Source: Lepeophtheirus salmonis (lineage: Eukaryota > Arthropoda > Copepoda > Siphonostomatoida > Caligidae). From it: a stretch of 64,000 nucleotides of DNA. The stretch spans positions 41,904,492 through 41,968,491 of the forward strand of contig NC_052136.2 in NCBI RefSeq assembly GCF_016086655.4. The letters are read 5' to 3'. The notes under the pieces are model-generated. The model had not been told where the DNA came from. It saw only the letters and a program-made list of their open reading frames with translations, and did not search any database. Shown here in pieces: positions 55,066-64,000 of this stretch. The position numbers were made by a program, and so were the translations under genes. Position 1 is the first letter of the stretch. Every line of letters begins with the position of its first letter.

Positions 55066-55287
55066 ATCAAATTTGAAGATCGCACTCGTTTTGTAATTGA
55101 AACAGAATAGCAATTACAAAGTGAGAGCAATCTTCAAATTTTGTATTTTTTTAACCTCTGGGCATAATGGTTGTTCATTTGTATTATCTTGTAAATAAAT
55201 AGCTCTATATTACGGAAAAAAACAATACTCCATAAATAACCTTCCGTTGGGAACTGAGCCCTTAGATTTATTAAAATTGTTTCATAT
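55066..55287. other. Spacer with inverted words
   Basis: The segment 55069-55139 contains inverted words (TTTGAAGATCGCACTCG, TTTTGTAATTG and GAGAGCAATCTTCAAA), so it could form a long hairpin. No gene. Confidence 0.4.
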
Positions 55288-55510
55288 TCCTTTTTTTAAT
55301 AGGATAGGTGGAGTTGCACTGTTAAAGTATAACTAAACATTATAGTATAACATTTACTCCATCTAACCTTCGAATAATGTGTGAAATCCAAAACATAAAG
55401 TATATTTGTTTCTCTAAGAATTACCTCGGCACAAAACTACGCACACTGAGCTCAAGTAGAATAATTTCTCCCGAGCGCGTTGTCCACGAGCTACGGCAAT
55501 TCCATATATG
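55288..55510 (+). repeat. Dispersed repeat family B
   Basis: GGTGGAGTTGCACTGTTAAA, ATTTACTCCATCTAACCTTC (the inverted core), AAAGTATATTTGTTTCTC, CACAAAACTACGCACACTGA, AGCTCAAGTAGAATAATTTC and CCCGAGCGCGTTGTCCACGA. Confidence 0.65.
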
Positions 55511-55927
55511 CTTTTGAATCTGCATTTTATTGCCAATACTGTTCATTATACTGATTAAACATTCAATCTGATTATATTCAATTCTTAATTAAATATTGAT
55601 ATTGAGCAATTTTTAATCAAGTTTAAAAGAATTAAATTTATTTTTTGATAAAAATCGGTTCTTTTATTTTTCCTTTCCTGACTCTAGATAAAACAACTCT
55701 GAACTAATTTGAGATACGTTTAAATATTATATTTAACTACATTTTTTGTTTAATATGACCACCTTCACAGGCTATAACACCCTCGACAGGCTAGCGAAAA
55801 GATTGGCAGCTCTTAAAGATGTAGTCAGTGTCTAAGGCGTACTGCATTGTCATGAATTAGCTCGGAGTGGTTTGTATGACATTTTACTCCGAGCTACCTC
55901 AAATTGCAATCTCTATGGATTTGAGTT
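55511..55927. other. Spacer, nothing recognised
   Basis: No gene recognised. Confidence 0.4.
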
Positions 55928-55975
55928 CAGGGGCGGAGGAGGACCATAGGGAGGCAGTCCCGAAGTAAGCCATAT
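55928..55975 (+). repeat. hAT-type terminus candidate
   Basis: CAGGGGCGGAGGAGGACCAT resembles the CAGGGGCGGA ends of hAT elements. No inverted partner was found; it may be a solo end. Confidence 0.35.
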
Positions 55976-56186
55976 TTTTACTGAATACGTTTGAGTTCTT
56001 TTTGGCTGTATGGGGCTATAATTGGCTTGTTGATATTGTTGGAAGTCACAATACATATGCCAATAGTCTCTGTAGCGTTCTCCATACCGACACCGGTGCT
56101 GAAGAGATTACAACAGGCATTGCATTTTTTTGTTGATCTGACATTTTTATTCTTGAGACATGGAATCAAAACAAAACTTGGGTTTT

Positions 56187-56405
56187 TTTAATATTCCTTC
56201 AGTTGGTCAGATGGAGTTACACTGATTAAATATCAGATAACATTATAGTATTAGACTTACTCCATCCCACCTAGAAATTGTCTTTGAAGTCCATATACAT
56301 AGAATATATTTCCTTCTATAGGAACAACCCAAGCGCAAACATACGGACATTGAGTTCAAGAGAATAATTTCATCAGAGCACGTTATTTATTGAGGTATAT
56401 CGCTC
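56187..56405 (+). repeat. Dispersed repeat family B
   Basis: GTCAGATGGAGTTACACTGA, ACATTATAGTATTAGACTTA, CTCCATCCCACCTAG, GAAGTCCATATACATAGAAT, ACTTGA-type junction then GGACATTGAGTTCAAGAGAA and TAATTTCATCAGAGCACGTT. It overlaps small open frames at 55978-56191 only at their edges. Confidence 0.65.
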
Positions 56406-56892
56406 CAAATTTTTGTTTCAGCTGTCAGTGGTTGCGTAATGAAAACTCCGAATTAAAAATCACTGAGTGAAAATCATCATTTAATAGCACGGGAAGTTTT
56501 AAGTAATACAGCAATGCAACAATATATATTATATTAATTTTGGAAATATATATTGACTGCAAGTAGGATGTAAAGGTACATAAAAAAATTACTGTTTTTT
56601 TTTTCTTTTGTGAAAATTAAAATGCTTAATAATGAATTTATTTGATGAATAATCATTAATCAATTATCATTAAATTAATTTAATTTAAATAAATTTACTT
56701 TGTCAAAATGAGATCCATCATCATTAAAACTACGTTTCCCTTTAACATATTCCAAGATAGGACATACATTAATAATGAAACTAAGAAGAATTTTTCCTTT
56801 CATTGATGGAAATTTGGATACTGAATGTCGTCATCACTTTTTTTTATGTGTAATTCTCATTTGAATTTTCCCACTTCAGCCAGGGCAGTCCC
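56406..56892. other. Spacer, nothing recognised
   Basis: No gene recognised. Confidence 0.4.
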
Positions 56893-56965
56893 ATTTTTTT
56901 TAAGTTCCTCTTTTTGGTGAGATAGAATTGCACTGATTCAGTATAAGTAAATATTATAGTACAAA
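56893..56965 (+). repeat. Family B, 5' fragment
   Basis: TTTTTTAAGTTCCTCTTTTT, GGTGAGATAGAATTGCACTG, and ATTCAGTATAAGTAAATATT match the 5' half of the family B core; the inverted partner is gone. Confidence 0.5.
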
Positions 56966-57179
56966 ATAGGGCATGAGTAATCTGTTCTGTTAATGTATTT
57001 TTCTGAGATATACAAACGCAAAAGGCATCAAAACTTGCTTAATTTTAAACAGATTATGAAAATAGTAATACAAATATGAGGGCTTACCGCTCTTCCAAGT
57101 TTTTAAAAATTTTACACCTTCACAGATTTAAACTGTATGTCTAGAAATATACAAAAATGAATTTTTAGGTTATTTAATG

Positions 57180-57300
57180 ATTAAAGCAAGAATGGGTACT
57201 CGATAGAGCGCAAAAACTCCGATTAAGGTCATTTTTTTGGTGTGACCTTTACCTGTGACCATGTTTGTACTAAGTTTGATTAAAACCGCTCCGTAACTTT
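57180..57300 (+). repeat. Possible transposon tail
   Basis: TGTGACCTTTACCTGTGACC followed by AAGTTTGATTAAAACCGCTC has the form of a repeated tail seen next to non-autonomous elements in marine invertebrates (from memory). No second copy in the window. It directly precedes the relic at 57330. Confidence 0.3.
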
Positions 57301-57329
57301 TATTATTATATTTTATTTTATTAAATAAT

Positions 57330-58620
57330 AATATGCGATCTGCTGTTGCTTTTGCAGTTTTGGCTGACTTTGGCTTAGTTGCGGTAGAAAATTCAACTCT
57401 GGTCATCGATAAAAACAATATTTATAGAGCTGTATCTAAAGCTTGCGTAGAAGCTTCAAAAGATTTTGGAGGAGTTGTCATTAGAAGTATTTACTTTCAT
57501 GGACGAAAAGATCAAACTCAGATAAAGAAGAATATAGGGGACCGTTACCATCGCAAAGAAGTTATATAATATCACATCTTAGTTTTATCAGAACCTGGGT
57601 CATTTTATTTGGGACACACAAGGCCAAGTCGTGTAATTTATTAGAGGAACAAGGTTCGAATGTAGATACCCTAATTTCTGTTGGACGTGACGGAACTGAA
57701 ACTAACACCGGTTGCAAAGGTAGTGTGATTCAATATTTAGATCATTATTTAGAGAGACAGTTACAATGGTGCATTTGAATGCTTCATGACAATGGGTTAC
57801 CACTTTGTTATTTATTTTTGTGTTTAAATGTTGGCACTTTGGGTCCTAAACAATATTCAGACCAATTGGAAAACGATTGGCTGACTATGAAAATGCAATT
57901 GTCGTTTCTTTTTCTGCAGTGACTGGTAATTTGGCTAACCTACCGAAGAGTGTGGCCGATCAAGTAAGTACAAATCAAAAATATCTGTATACCATATGTC
58001 AAGCCGCTTTAACTGGTTCCTGTACTCCTGAGCTGGCAAACTATAAACCTTGAAAATTGGCACACTCAAGATAGCTTACTACTGCTTATTGTGTACTCCG
58101 ACTTTACGCAAGTACTCATAATCTATGAAAAACTTGCAAGTGCTTGTCAATTACGTGCTTAAAGTCTACGGTCTAGTGTGGTCCTTAATCAAACAAAAAG
58201 CATTGTTCCATTTCTTTGAACGGATTGTTTTACTCTAGATTTTTACCAGAAAATCTTAAGTCTGTCGTAGACCCCGTTATTGAAACAAATGTTTTTTTTA
58301 CTCAATCAGAAATCCTACTTGTCTATATGTTGATTGATGAGTGGGACCACATTAGGGAGTTGGCATTGCGAAATTAATAAAACCTAGGGTTGAACTTAAA
58401 TTGCCACTAAAAGCAGAATATTTAAAGTACCAAAAGTAAAATTTATGGGAGAGACTACACCGAGAATATTGTGTGGTACGAATTTCAAGTTAAAGTACTA
58501 CTAGTGCTTCGAAATATTTCTAATGAGGACCTTCAAATTATGGTCAAAGATAACAAATTAGACATTGTTGATTTCCTTGTCACACGCAATCAGTGGAAAG
58601 ATGTGTTAAACTAGCAAACT
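57330..58620 (+). pseudogene. Broken member of an uncharacterised family
   Basis: The opening frame 57333-57569 reads RSAVAFAVLADFGLVAV, VIDKNNIYRAVSKACVEASK and FHGRKDQTQ. Later pieces, each in a changed frame, are VLSEPGS, YLGHTRPS, SNVDTLISVGRDGTETNTGC (with KGSVIQYLDHYLERQLQWCI after it), LPLCYLFLCLNVGTLGPKQYS, QTDCFTLDFYQK and VMSGTTLGSWHCEI. The GxDGTxxNTGxKGG, RPLQW and LPLRHLF blocks recur in long uncharacterised arthropod proteins that I recall but cannot name. No catalytic motif is obvious. The many stops show it is dead, and a transposon-borne gene is likely. Confidence 0.5.
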
Positions 58621-58971
58621 GACAAAGTGTAACTAACACTAGGTCTAGAGACCATCTCTATTTTTTATAATGCCATATTTTATAAAAAATAAATCGCAAT
58701 TTCGAGCAGAAATGCCCAATTTTGGATACAAAATAAATTTAAATTCTGAGTTTTATCGTGAATTATAATCTCTAATTTACTGATATTGATTATGATGATT
58801 GATATATGAATGTTCAAGAGGTGGATGTCAAGCTATAATTAAGTACACACATACTCTATTAACTATTATTGTTCTTACAGTTGTTTAATTTATCTAGCAC
58901 AAGGCGTTACTCTATGAAGCTTTGATTACAAACTTATATATAAAAGTAAACAACGCTATTATCCTATTACT
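58621..58971. other. Spacer, nothing recognised
   Basis: No gene recognised. Confidence 0.4.
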
Positions 58972-59110
58972 CAATCTGAGCTAGGAATGATCCTTGAAGT
59001 CCATATATACATTAAGTTCCTTCTCTAGGAACTACCGAGACGCGAACCTACACACACTGAATTCATTCGAATAATTTCTCCCGAGCACGTTGTCCAGCGA
59101 GCTTTGTTCT
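58972..59110 (+). repeat. Family B, 3' two-thirds
   Basis: GAAGTCCATATATACATTAA, AGTTCCTTCTCTAGGAACTA (itself a palindrome-like word), CGAGACGCGAACCTACACAC, TCGAATAATTTCTCCCGAGC and ACGTTGTCCAGCGAGCT. Confidence 0.65.
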
Positions 59111-61139
59111 TACAACTGTCCATTATTTGTTTGGTTTTCGTTACATGGATTTTCGGATGCTAGGTAAATACATAAGCGGTCATTTCATTCACAGTAAATA
59201 TATTCCTTGCAAAATTTATCCCCTAACATTCATTTTCGTTTTAAAGCAGGATATTTCGTACTGTTATACTGTTTATGTCTCTAAACTAGTTATTTGCTTT
59301 TGTGTACCTCTGTTTATTGAGGGGCCTGAAGGCCTAGCTTGTAATTTACGTGGATTTGAACTGTAAAATTTAGAGAAAAATGGATTATGACTTTTGACTG
59401 ATATGTAGGAGTTGCAGTAAAGATAGGACAGATCCACATTATCTAGGATCTGGATCAGTTTGGATATTGAAACGTAAATTTTATTATTTTGGATCCAGAT
59501 ACGAGACCAAAATAAGAAGTATCATTCTACTAAACTTTAAGAACATTTTTAGAAAAGTTCAGACTTAAAAAAATAAGATCCACATTAAGGTTACTTTATT
59601 ACTAATTAATGATGCCGAAACAGTGAATAAATCCAATGTTAGTACTATTAGAACATAATTATTACTATAATACCATTAACATAACCATGCAAGCAACTTT
59701 TTTTTGTAGATGTCGCTCCAAGCTCTAATCAAGATAAATAAAGATGCAATTGTCGGTATAGATAATATATATTTTTCTTAAAATTAAGTTATTGTATTTA
59801 GCAATACAATAAGTTTTTTAAGAACCAAAAATCTTTCTGATCTTTTTAAGATACCTGAAGCCTATCCCAGGTCCCGGATGATACAAATTAGTCTATACGA
59901 AGATCCAATACCGATATCTACGTTATATTAATGAAGTAATAGCTATAAGCTTTTGAAGATCCGGTAAATTCTTCGAATCTTTTTTAAGATATTTAAAATT
60001 TTGAGTACTGGCAGCCGGTTTAGGGTAAAGATCTTTTTGGATAATACAAGTTTATTTATATCGTACCCAGGTTAATTGGATCCAGTTCCAAGATTCGTAC
60101 TATCTCTAAGTAGGATTAGCGATACACAATAGTTGATAGCTGGGAAAGATCAATGACTGGATTTACTCCGATTTCCCAAGGTACCAATAATATCCAAGGA
60201 TTCCATTTCTAATCTATAAATACCATAGATCATATTCGTCTACCATTCGCTCATCTCCACAGCTGATGGCCTAACCTTCTCTGTACGGTATTATACATAA
60301 ATTACTAAATAGCCTAGAAACACTAATTGTAAGACAATGCTAAATATCCTACTTCAAAATAAGAATAAAATGTCTGTGAATGAATTTACTGGTAAGGCAA
60401 TTAGTACTGCAATTATTGGTCATGGGATTTTTGCATAATCATTGCCCTTCTCGACCCAGGCAGCTATGCTACCAGTCATTTGAGACAAAAAAATATATTA
60501 AAAAAACTAATTGAAAAAACTGTTAGGAAGCATGTTTTTCAAAAACCTTCCAATGACTCTTTACCTCATTAATTGGCTGTTAAAAAATCACTTTTATTTT
60601 TTTTTCAATATTTAATTTTGATTTATGGAGAATAATAATGGCATCGTCTATTCAATTTACCTAGTTACATGCAAATACATGCTCATAAATTTAAAATTAA
60701 TAAGCAATACTTTCTAACGATTATATACCTCTATAAAATGTTAAAAAAATTAATGAAAGTTTTAGCAAACAGGGACCATGTGGGTAAATATAGAGAAAAG
60801 GGGGAAATAAGAAATGATTTAAATAATGTGGTTTGAAATTTGCATTTTTGCTGTTGTTAAGTCTATGAAAGTCATATAGTCTAAATCAAAATATTTCATG
60901 TCAAGTTCATAGGAAACAAATTTTTTTTTTGGCATTTAAATATTCTTTGCCATTTTGTAAGGTTGGCAAATTCAATTTAGGTTTTTTATTTTTACTTAAT
61001 TATTTTCATGACAAATCCAGCAGCTATTAAGTAGGGGACAGTTGCGACACTTTTTGCTTTTGGATGAAATATTTCAGGATTTCGTATGACATAGGAGCAC
61101 CCAAACTTAACTCAAGAGCGTTTGTGCTGTATAGGGGTC
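59111..61139. other. Spacer with GATC-rich words
   Basis: Between about 59420 and 60140 words such as GGATCTGGATCAGTTTGG, GGATCCAGATACGAG, GAAGATCCAATACCG and GGATCCAGTTCCAAGATTC recur irregularly. This looks like a decayed repeat, but I could not fix a period. No gene; the frame 59127-59366 is unrecognised. Confidence 0.4.
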
Positions 61140-61235
61140 TAGAAAAACTCCCTTGGGTAAAATTGCCCGTGGAAGATTGCCTTGGAGAAAGTTAACATGG
61201 AGGAAAGTTGCTAGTTAGGAAAATTGCCCATATTT
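61140..61235 (+). repeat. Degenerate 15-bp minisatellite
   Basis: Units of about 15-17 bp: TGGGTAAAATTGCCCG, TGGAAGATTGCCT, TGGAGAAAGTTAACA, TGGAGGAAAGTTGCTAG and TTAGGAAAATTGCCC. The core resembles the repeat at 1856-1945. Confidence 0.55.
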
Positions 61236-61440
61236 TGTTCAAACGTCTTGATGAATAATTATAATTACAATATTTGCTTAATATTATTTACGACAAATAT
61301 CTAAATATATGTTAAGATTTAAATATCTCTATTTTATCTGAGTAAAAATGATCATTCCCTTATACAAAAATAAAAAGGAAAAAAGAATACAAGGTACTAT
61401 GATGACTATTTAATACCATCTAAACTAGTCGAATCCTACA
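61236..61440. other. Spacer, possible LTR remainder
   Basis: No gene; it may include the remainder of an LTR belonging to the following element, which I could not delimit. Confidence 0.3.
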
Positions 61441-61460
61441 CTACTCTCCCCCTAGACGAC
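61441..61460 (-). other. Polypurine-like tract
   Basis: On the minus strand CTAGGGGGAGAGTAGTG lies at the downstream end of the Ty3 remnant, where plus-strand priming would occur. The LTR beyond is not certain. Confidence 0.35.
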
Positions 61461-61779
61461 AGAGTGAATAAAGAGATCGTCTAGCTACATAGATAAATAA
61501 ATAACTAGATAATTCTTCAGTTTTAGATCTTGTGCATCTTATAGTCGGCCAAGCATAAAAAAGTGAAACCATCCGTAACGTTTCTTTGAATCCCGGATAA
61601 ATGCACGATTCTTTGGCGCAATTCTGGAGATGACACAGTCATACGGAATGCGTTAGCATTACCAAAGCGAGCATGAAAGGTTCCTGTAATGTAGTTAAAA
61701 TAATGTTTAATTTTAAGCTTAAGTTAATTAGGATCTTGTTTTTTTTTACCCTCAATTATATCTTCCATGAAGGTGGCCC

Positions 61780-62168
61780 TATTGTAATGTTATTTATACT
61801 TCTAGAAGTAATGTCTGCAGTATGATTTAATTTTCCAGAAATGTGTTTGATAACACAATTGAATTCTGCTATGAATGCAAAAGTGCATAACTGTCTTGAT
61901 GCCCAAAAGGGGTTGACTATGTCAATTGCAGTTACGAAAGGTTTGTGGTTCGTGAAAACTTTAATACTTGTCCATCCAAAGCCGATAGAAAATGTTTGAT
62001 GCTTTCCTTAGCACTTAATCATTCCCTACCAAACGTAGAATATTTCTGTTGTGCCGTTGAAGGAGCCCGAGACCAAAAAGCTAGAGGTTGACTGTGTCCA
62101 TTTACATTTTGCTCGAGAACAGCTCCCATCTTTGTATCATATGCATCAGTTGTCAGGTCTAAAGGGGA
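61780..62168 (-). pseudogene. Ty3 RNase H relic
   Basis: LTTDAYDTKMGAVLEQ (catalytic Asp in TDA), HSQPLAFWSRAPSTAQQKYS, TFGRE with a stop after the catalytic Glu, KESIKHFLSALDGQ, then HISGKLNHTADITSR (family HIxGxxNxxADxLSR). Order and spacing are those of the Ty3 RNase H that removes RNA from the cDNA hybrid. It is interrupted by two stops and a frameshift. Confidence 0.7.
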
Positions 62169-63000
62169 TTAAATATCTCTGAATGCAAGTTGAGTACTTT
62201 TAAACAAACTATTTTTAATACTTTGAAAGGCGTGTTCATGTTCTGTATTTAAATTAAACATTACATTCTTCTTTAACAGGGGGTACAAATGAACTATCCA
62301 TTGAGACAATCTTTCGATGAACTGAGAGTAATATTGCGCTATACCCAAAAATCTATGCACTTTCTCCTTCGATTTTGGAGTTGGTACTTTTTGGATTGCC
62401 TTTACCTTACACTCTAGAGGCATAAAACCTTTCAATGAAATAGAATATCCATGGAAGTCTACCAATTTCATGAAAAACTCACATTGTTTAGGGGAGAGGA
62501 TCATACATGCTGTTTTAAGTCTGGATAAAACCACGTTCAACATTTTCCAATACTCATCCATCTACTTCGAAGTGACAAGGATATGATCAAGGTACACAAA
62601 CATATTTGGAATTCCTCGTAGAATTGAATTGATGAGTCCCTGAAATGTCTGAGTAGACCAAAAGGCATCCTCAAATATTCATTTAACCCAAATAGCTTAA
62701 TGATTACAGTTTCATTTATAGAAGTGCTATTTATAGGTATTTGGTTATACGCTCTGTGTAAATCCATTTTTTAAAATTGGTGATACTTTTTAGATTAGCC
62801 ACCAAATCTCTTAGATATGAGAGGGGATTCCGATCTAGGTCTGTCATCCTATTTAATTGACGATAGTCACCGCACATTCGCCAGCTTGCTTCCTTCGGGT
62901 TTTGGAACAATGTGAATAGCGGAACAAAAATTAGAGGAAGGCGATCGTAGGGCTCCTTTCTTCAACTCTTATTTGATTTCGTCTCTTACAAAATTTAACT
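62169..63000 (-). pseudogene. Ty3 reverse transcriptase relic
   Basis: Starting at about 63000: a SNFCSAIHIVPKPEG block (family S.WASP...V.KKDG), YRQLNRMTDLDRNP (DYR.LN..T..D.YP), MDLHRAYNQIPINSTSINET (motif A; DL...Y.QI.I), FGLNEYLRMPFGLL (motif B-like MPFGL). The following DEYWKMLNVVLSRLKTACM contains part of motif D, then MKLVDFHGYSISLKGF, KVHRFLGIAQYYSQFI and LLKKN (connection; FLG..YYR.FI). The YADD block itself was not found between the two frames, which indicates a deletion or severe drift. Confidence 0.75.
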
Positions 63001-63060
63001 TCTCACCATCTAACATGGATAAGTTTCAATGAATCTTTTATTATCGAAGACATAGTTATA

Positions 63061-63447
63061 TTTTAATTTGATTTCTTGAGTCTTTGATAGTTCTGCAATT
63101 AAATGAGGGTTTCAACTTTATCTATAACTTCCCCAGGGGAAAATAAAGATGAATCGCACTGCATATCCGAATTTTTTTAAATTCCATCTGTAGGTGAGAG
63201 CCTTTTTTGCTCAATCATATAAAAGTCCTTCTTTTTTTTAATAGGAATAGACATAAAACTTTCACCAGGTAATTCTGAAGCATTAAACAATATTTGGTCT
63301 TATCTTCATTGATCTAACTCATCAAAAAATCCAGCTCAATTCTTCGAAACCAATTTTCAGGATCCATCCCGAGAATTTTGGAAGAAGTAGTTCTGCTATA
63401 GCAAGAGTTAAGTTAAATACCCTCCGCTCTGAGGATTGGCCTGGGGG
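63061..63447. other. Spacer, possible protease remains
   Basis: Upstream of the RT; should encode the protease-RT linker, and GELPGESFMSIPI is one minus-strand reading. Too short and damaged to call. Confidence 0.3.
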
Positions 63448-63735
63448 TAGTCTGACATTTCTAAAAACTATCGCAAATTCATCCAGGGAATCCCTCTAAT
63501 ATCAAGAAATAGCTTAGAGCTTTCTGGTTGCACAAGTTATTTGGATATACCCCTGAATCCTTAAAAACCACCACCAATCCATCCAATACATCCAAGAAAA
63601 CCCCCTATAATAACAAAAAATAGTTTCAATCCATTGGGTTAAAAGGGGTATTGGGGGTTACCCCTGGATCTTTAAAAACCACTGCCTAATCATCCAATAC
63701 ATGCAAAGTACCATGGAACCCCCTCTAATAACAAT
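63448..63735 (+). repeat. Approximately 110-bp tandem repeat
   Basis: Three units: 63448-63547 (diverged), 63548-63658, and 63659-63735 (partial). Shared blocks are TACCCCTG(A/G)ATC, TTTAAAAACCAC, ATCCATCCAATACATCCAAG / ATCATCCAATACATGCAA, and CCCCCT.TAATAACAA. No open frame is conserved between units. Confidence 0.65.
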
Positions 63736-64000
63736 ACTACGTTACATGCAAAAAACATTATTTATTTTTCAATATTCATATAAATAATTGTTTTGTTTTT
63801 TTAAATTTTGTAATGGGTACACTCATTTTTAACTCCCTGTTTTGTTTTTCTTGTTGGAAAGGTTAAAGTATCTAACTGATTTCTGTTGGAAATAATTGAT
63901 CTAATCCTGTGAGTAAATGGTAAATAAAATTAATCTTTATTGATTATAATTTTGTTAAAACAAATATCTATATTTTATAAATTCTTACATAAAATAATAC
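63736..64000. other. Window end, nothing recognised
   Basis: AT-rich DNA to the edge; no feature seen. Confidence 0.4.

Larger units (their letters stand above)
61441..63060 (-). mobile_element. Ty3/gypsy remnant with RT and RNase H
   Basis: On the minus strand, RT (about 62170-63000) is followed by RNase H (about 61780-62160), then, after a gap too short to hold a full integrase, a polypurine-like tract AGGGGGAGAG near 61441-61455. Protease and gag are not legible upstream. It is of a different lineage from the element at 41365: the RNase H ends HISGKLNHTADITSR. Confidence 0.65.

Noticed and set aside
57651..57662. GGTTCGAAT resembling the T-loop of a tRNA
   Set aside because: No acceptor or anticodon stem could be folded around it; it lies within a broken protein-coding relic.
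1..64000. CRISPR array, operons or bacterial origin
   Set aside because: No spaced identical repeats, no ribosome-binding-site-spaced gene series, and all coding traces are eukaryotic mobile elements or a histone.

Overview
This is an AT-rich (by eye about two-thirds A+T) eukaryotic intergenic window. It has no bacterial-style gene organisation and I found no intact host protein-coding gene. Nearly everything that can be recognised is a decayed mobile element. The density and variety of Tc1/mariner remnants, CR1/RTE-like LINE pieces, Ty3/gypsy pieces, a Pif1-type (Helitron) helicase relic and many short non-autonomous repeats suggest an invertebrate, most likely an arthropod. From memory of its transposon families I would guess a parasitic copepod of the sea-louse type, but that is inference and not shown by any single gene here.

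Layout. 1-12 kb: short non-coding repeats (families A, C, D and F, and 15-bp minisatellites) with one mariner scrap near 5.1 kb. 12-20.5 kb: a dense patch with a Pif1/Helitron helicase relic, a Tc1-like HTH piece abutting an almost full-length dead mariner transposase (13.26-14.21 kb), a LINE reverse-transcriptase tail, a possible THAP/P-element-like relic, two more transposase pieces, a foldback MITE and a LINE C-terminus with its 3' tail. 20.5-31 kb: repeats of families A, B, C, E and F and a mariner-type element with recognisable terminal inverted repeats (26.64-27.45 kb). 31.3-35.6 kb: a long inactivated LINE on the minus strand (ORF1 zinc knuckle, endonuclease, RT, C-terminal domain). 37.1-38.9 kb: a 1.8-kb unit bounded by long (about 250-280 bp) inverted repeats carrying two relic coding segments, one a cysteine-rich domain. 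This is the least explained object in the window. 40.1-46.9 kb: minus-strand Tc1/mariner relics, a Ty3/gypsy element that has lost its RT/RNase H, a LINE RT scrap and a 618-bp MITE. 52.8 kb: a histone H2A pseudogene. 54.7-59.1 kb: a transposase HTH relic, four copies of family B and a broken member of an uncharacterised protein family. 61.4-63.1 kb: a second Ty3/gypsy remnant with RT and RNase H. 63.4-63.7 kb: a roughly 110-bp tandem repeat.

Nothing here forms an operon or a working pathway. What the parts share is history: repeated insertion, internal deletion and mutational decay. At least eleven loci are transposase relics of the Tc1/mariner superfamily from several lineages, and every recognisable coding remnant is broken by stops or frameshifts. 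Element boundaries are approximate because they were read by eye from repeat edges and reading-frame similarity.
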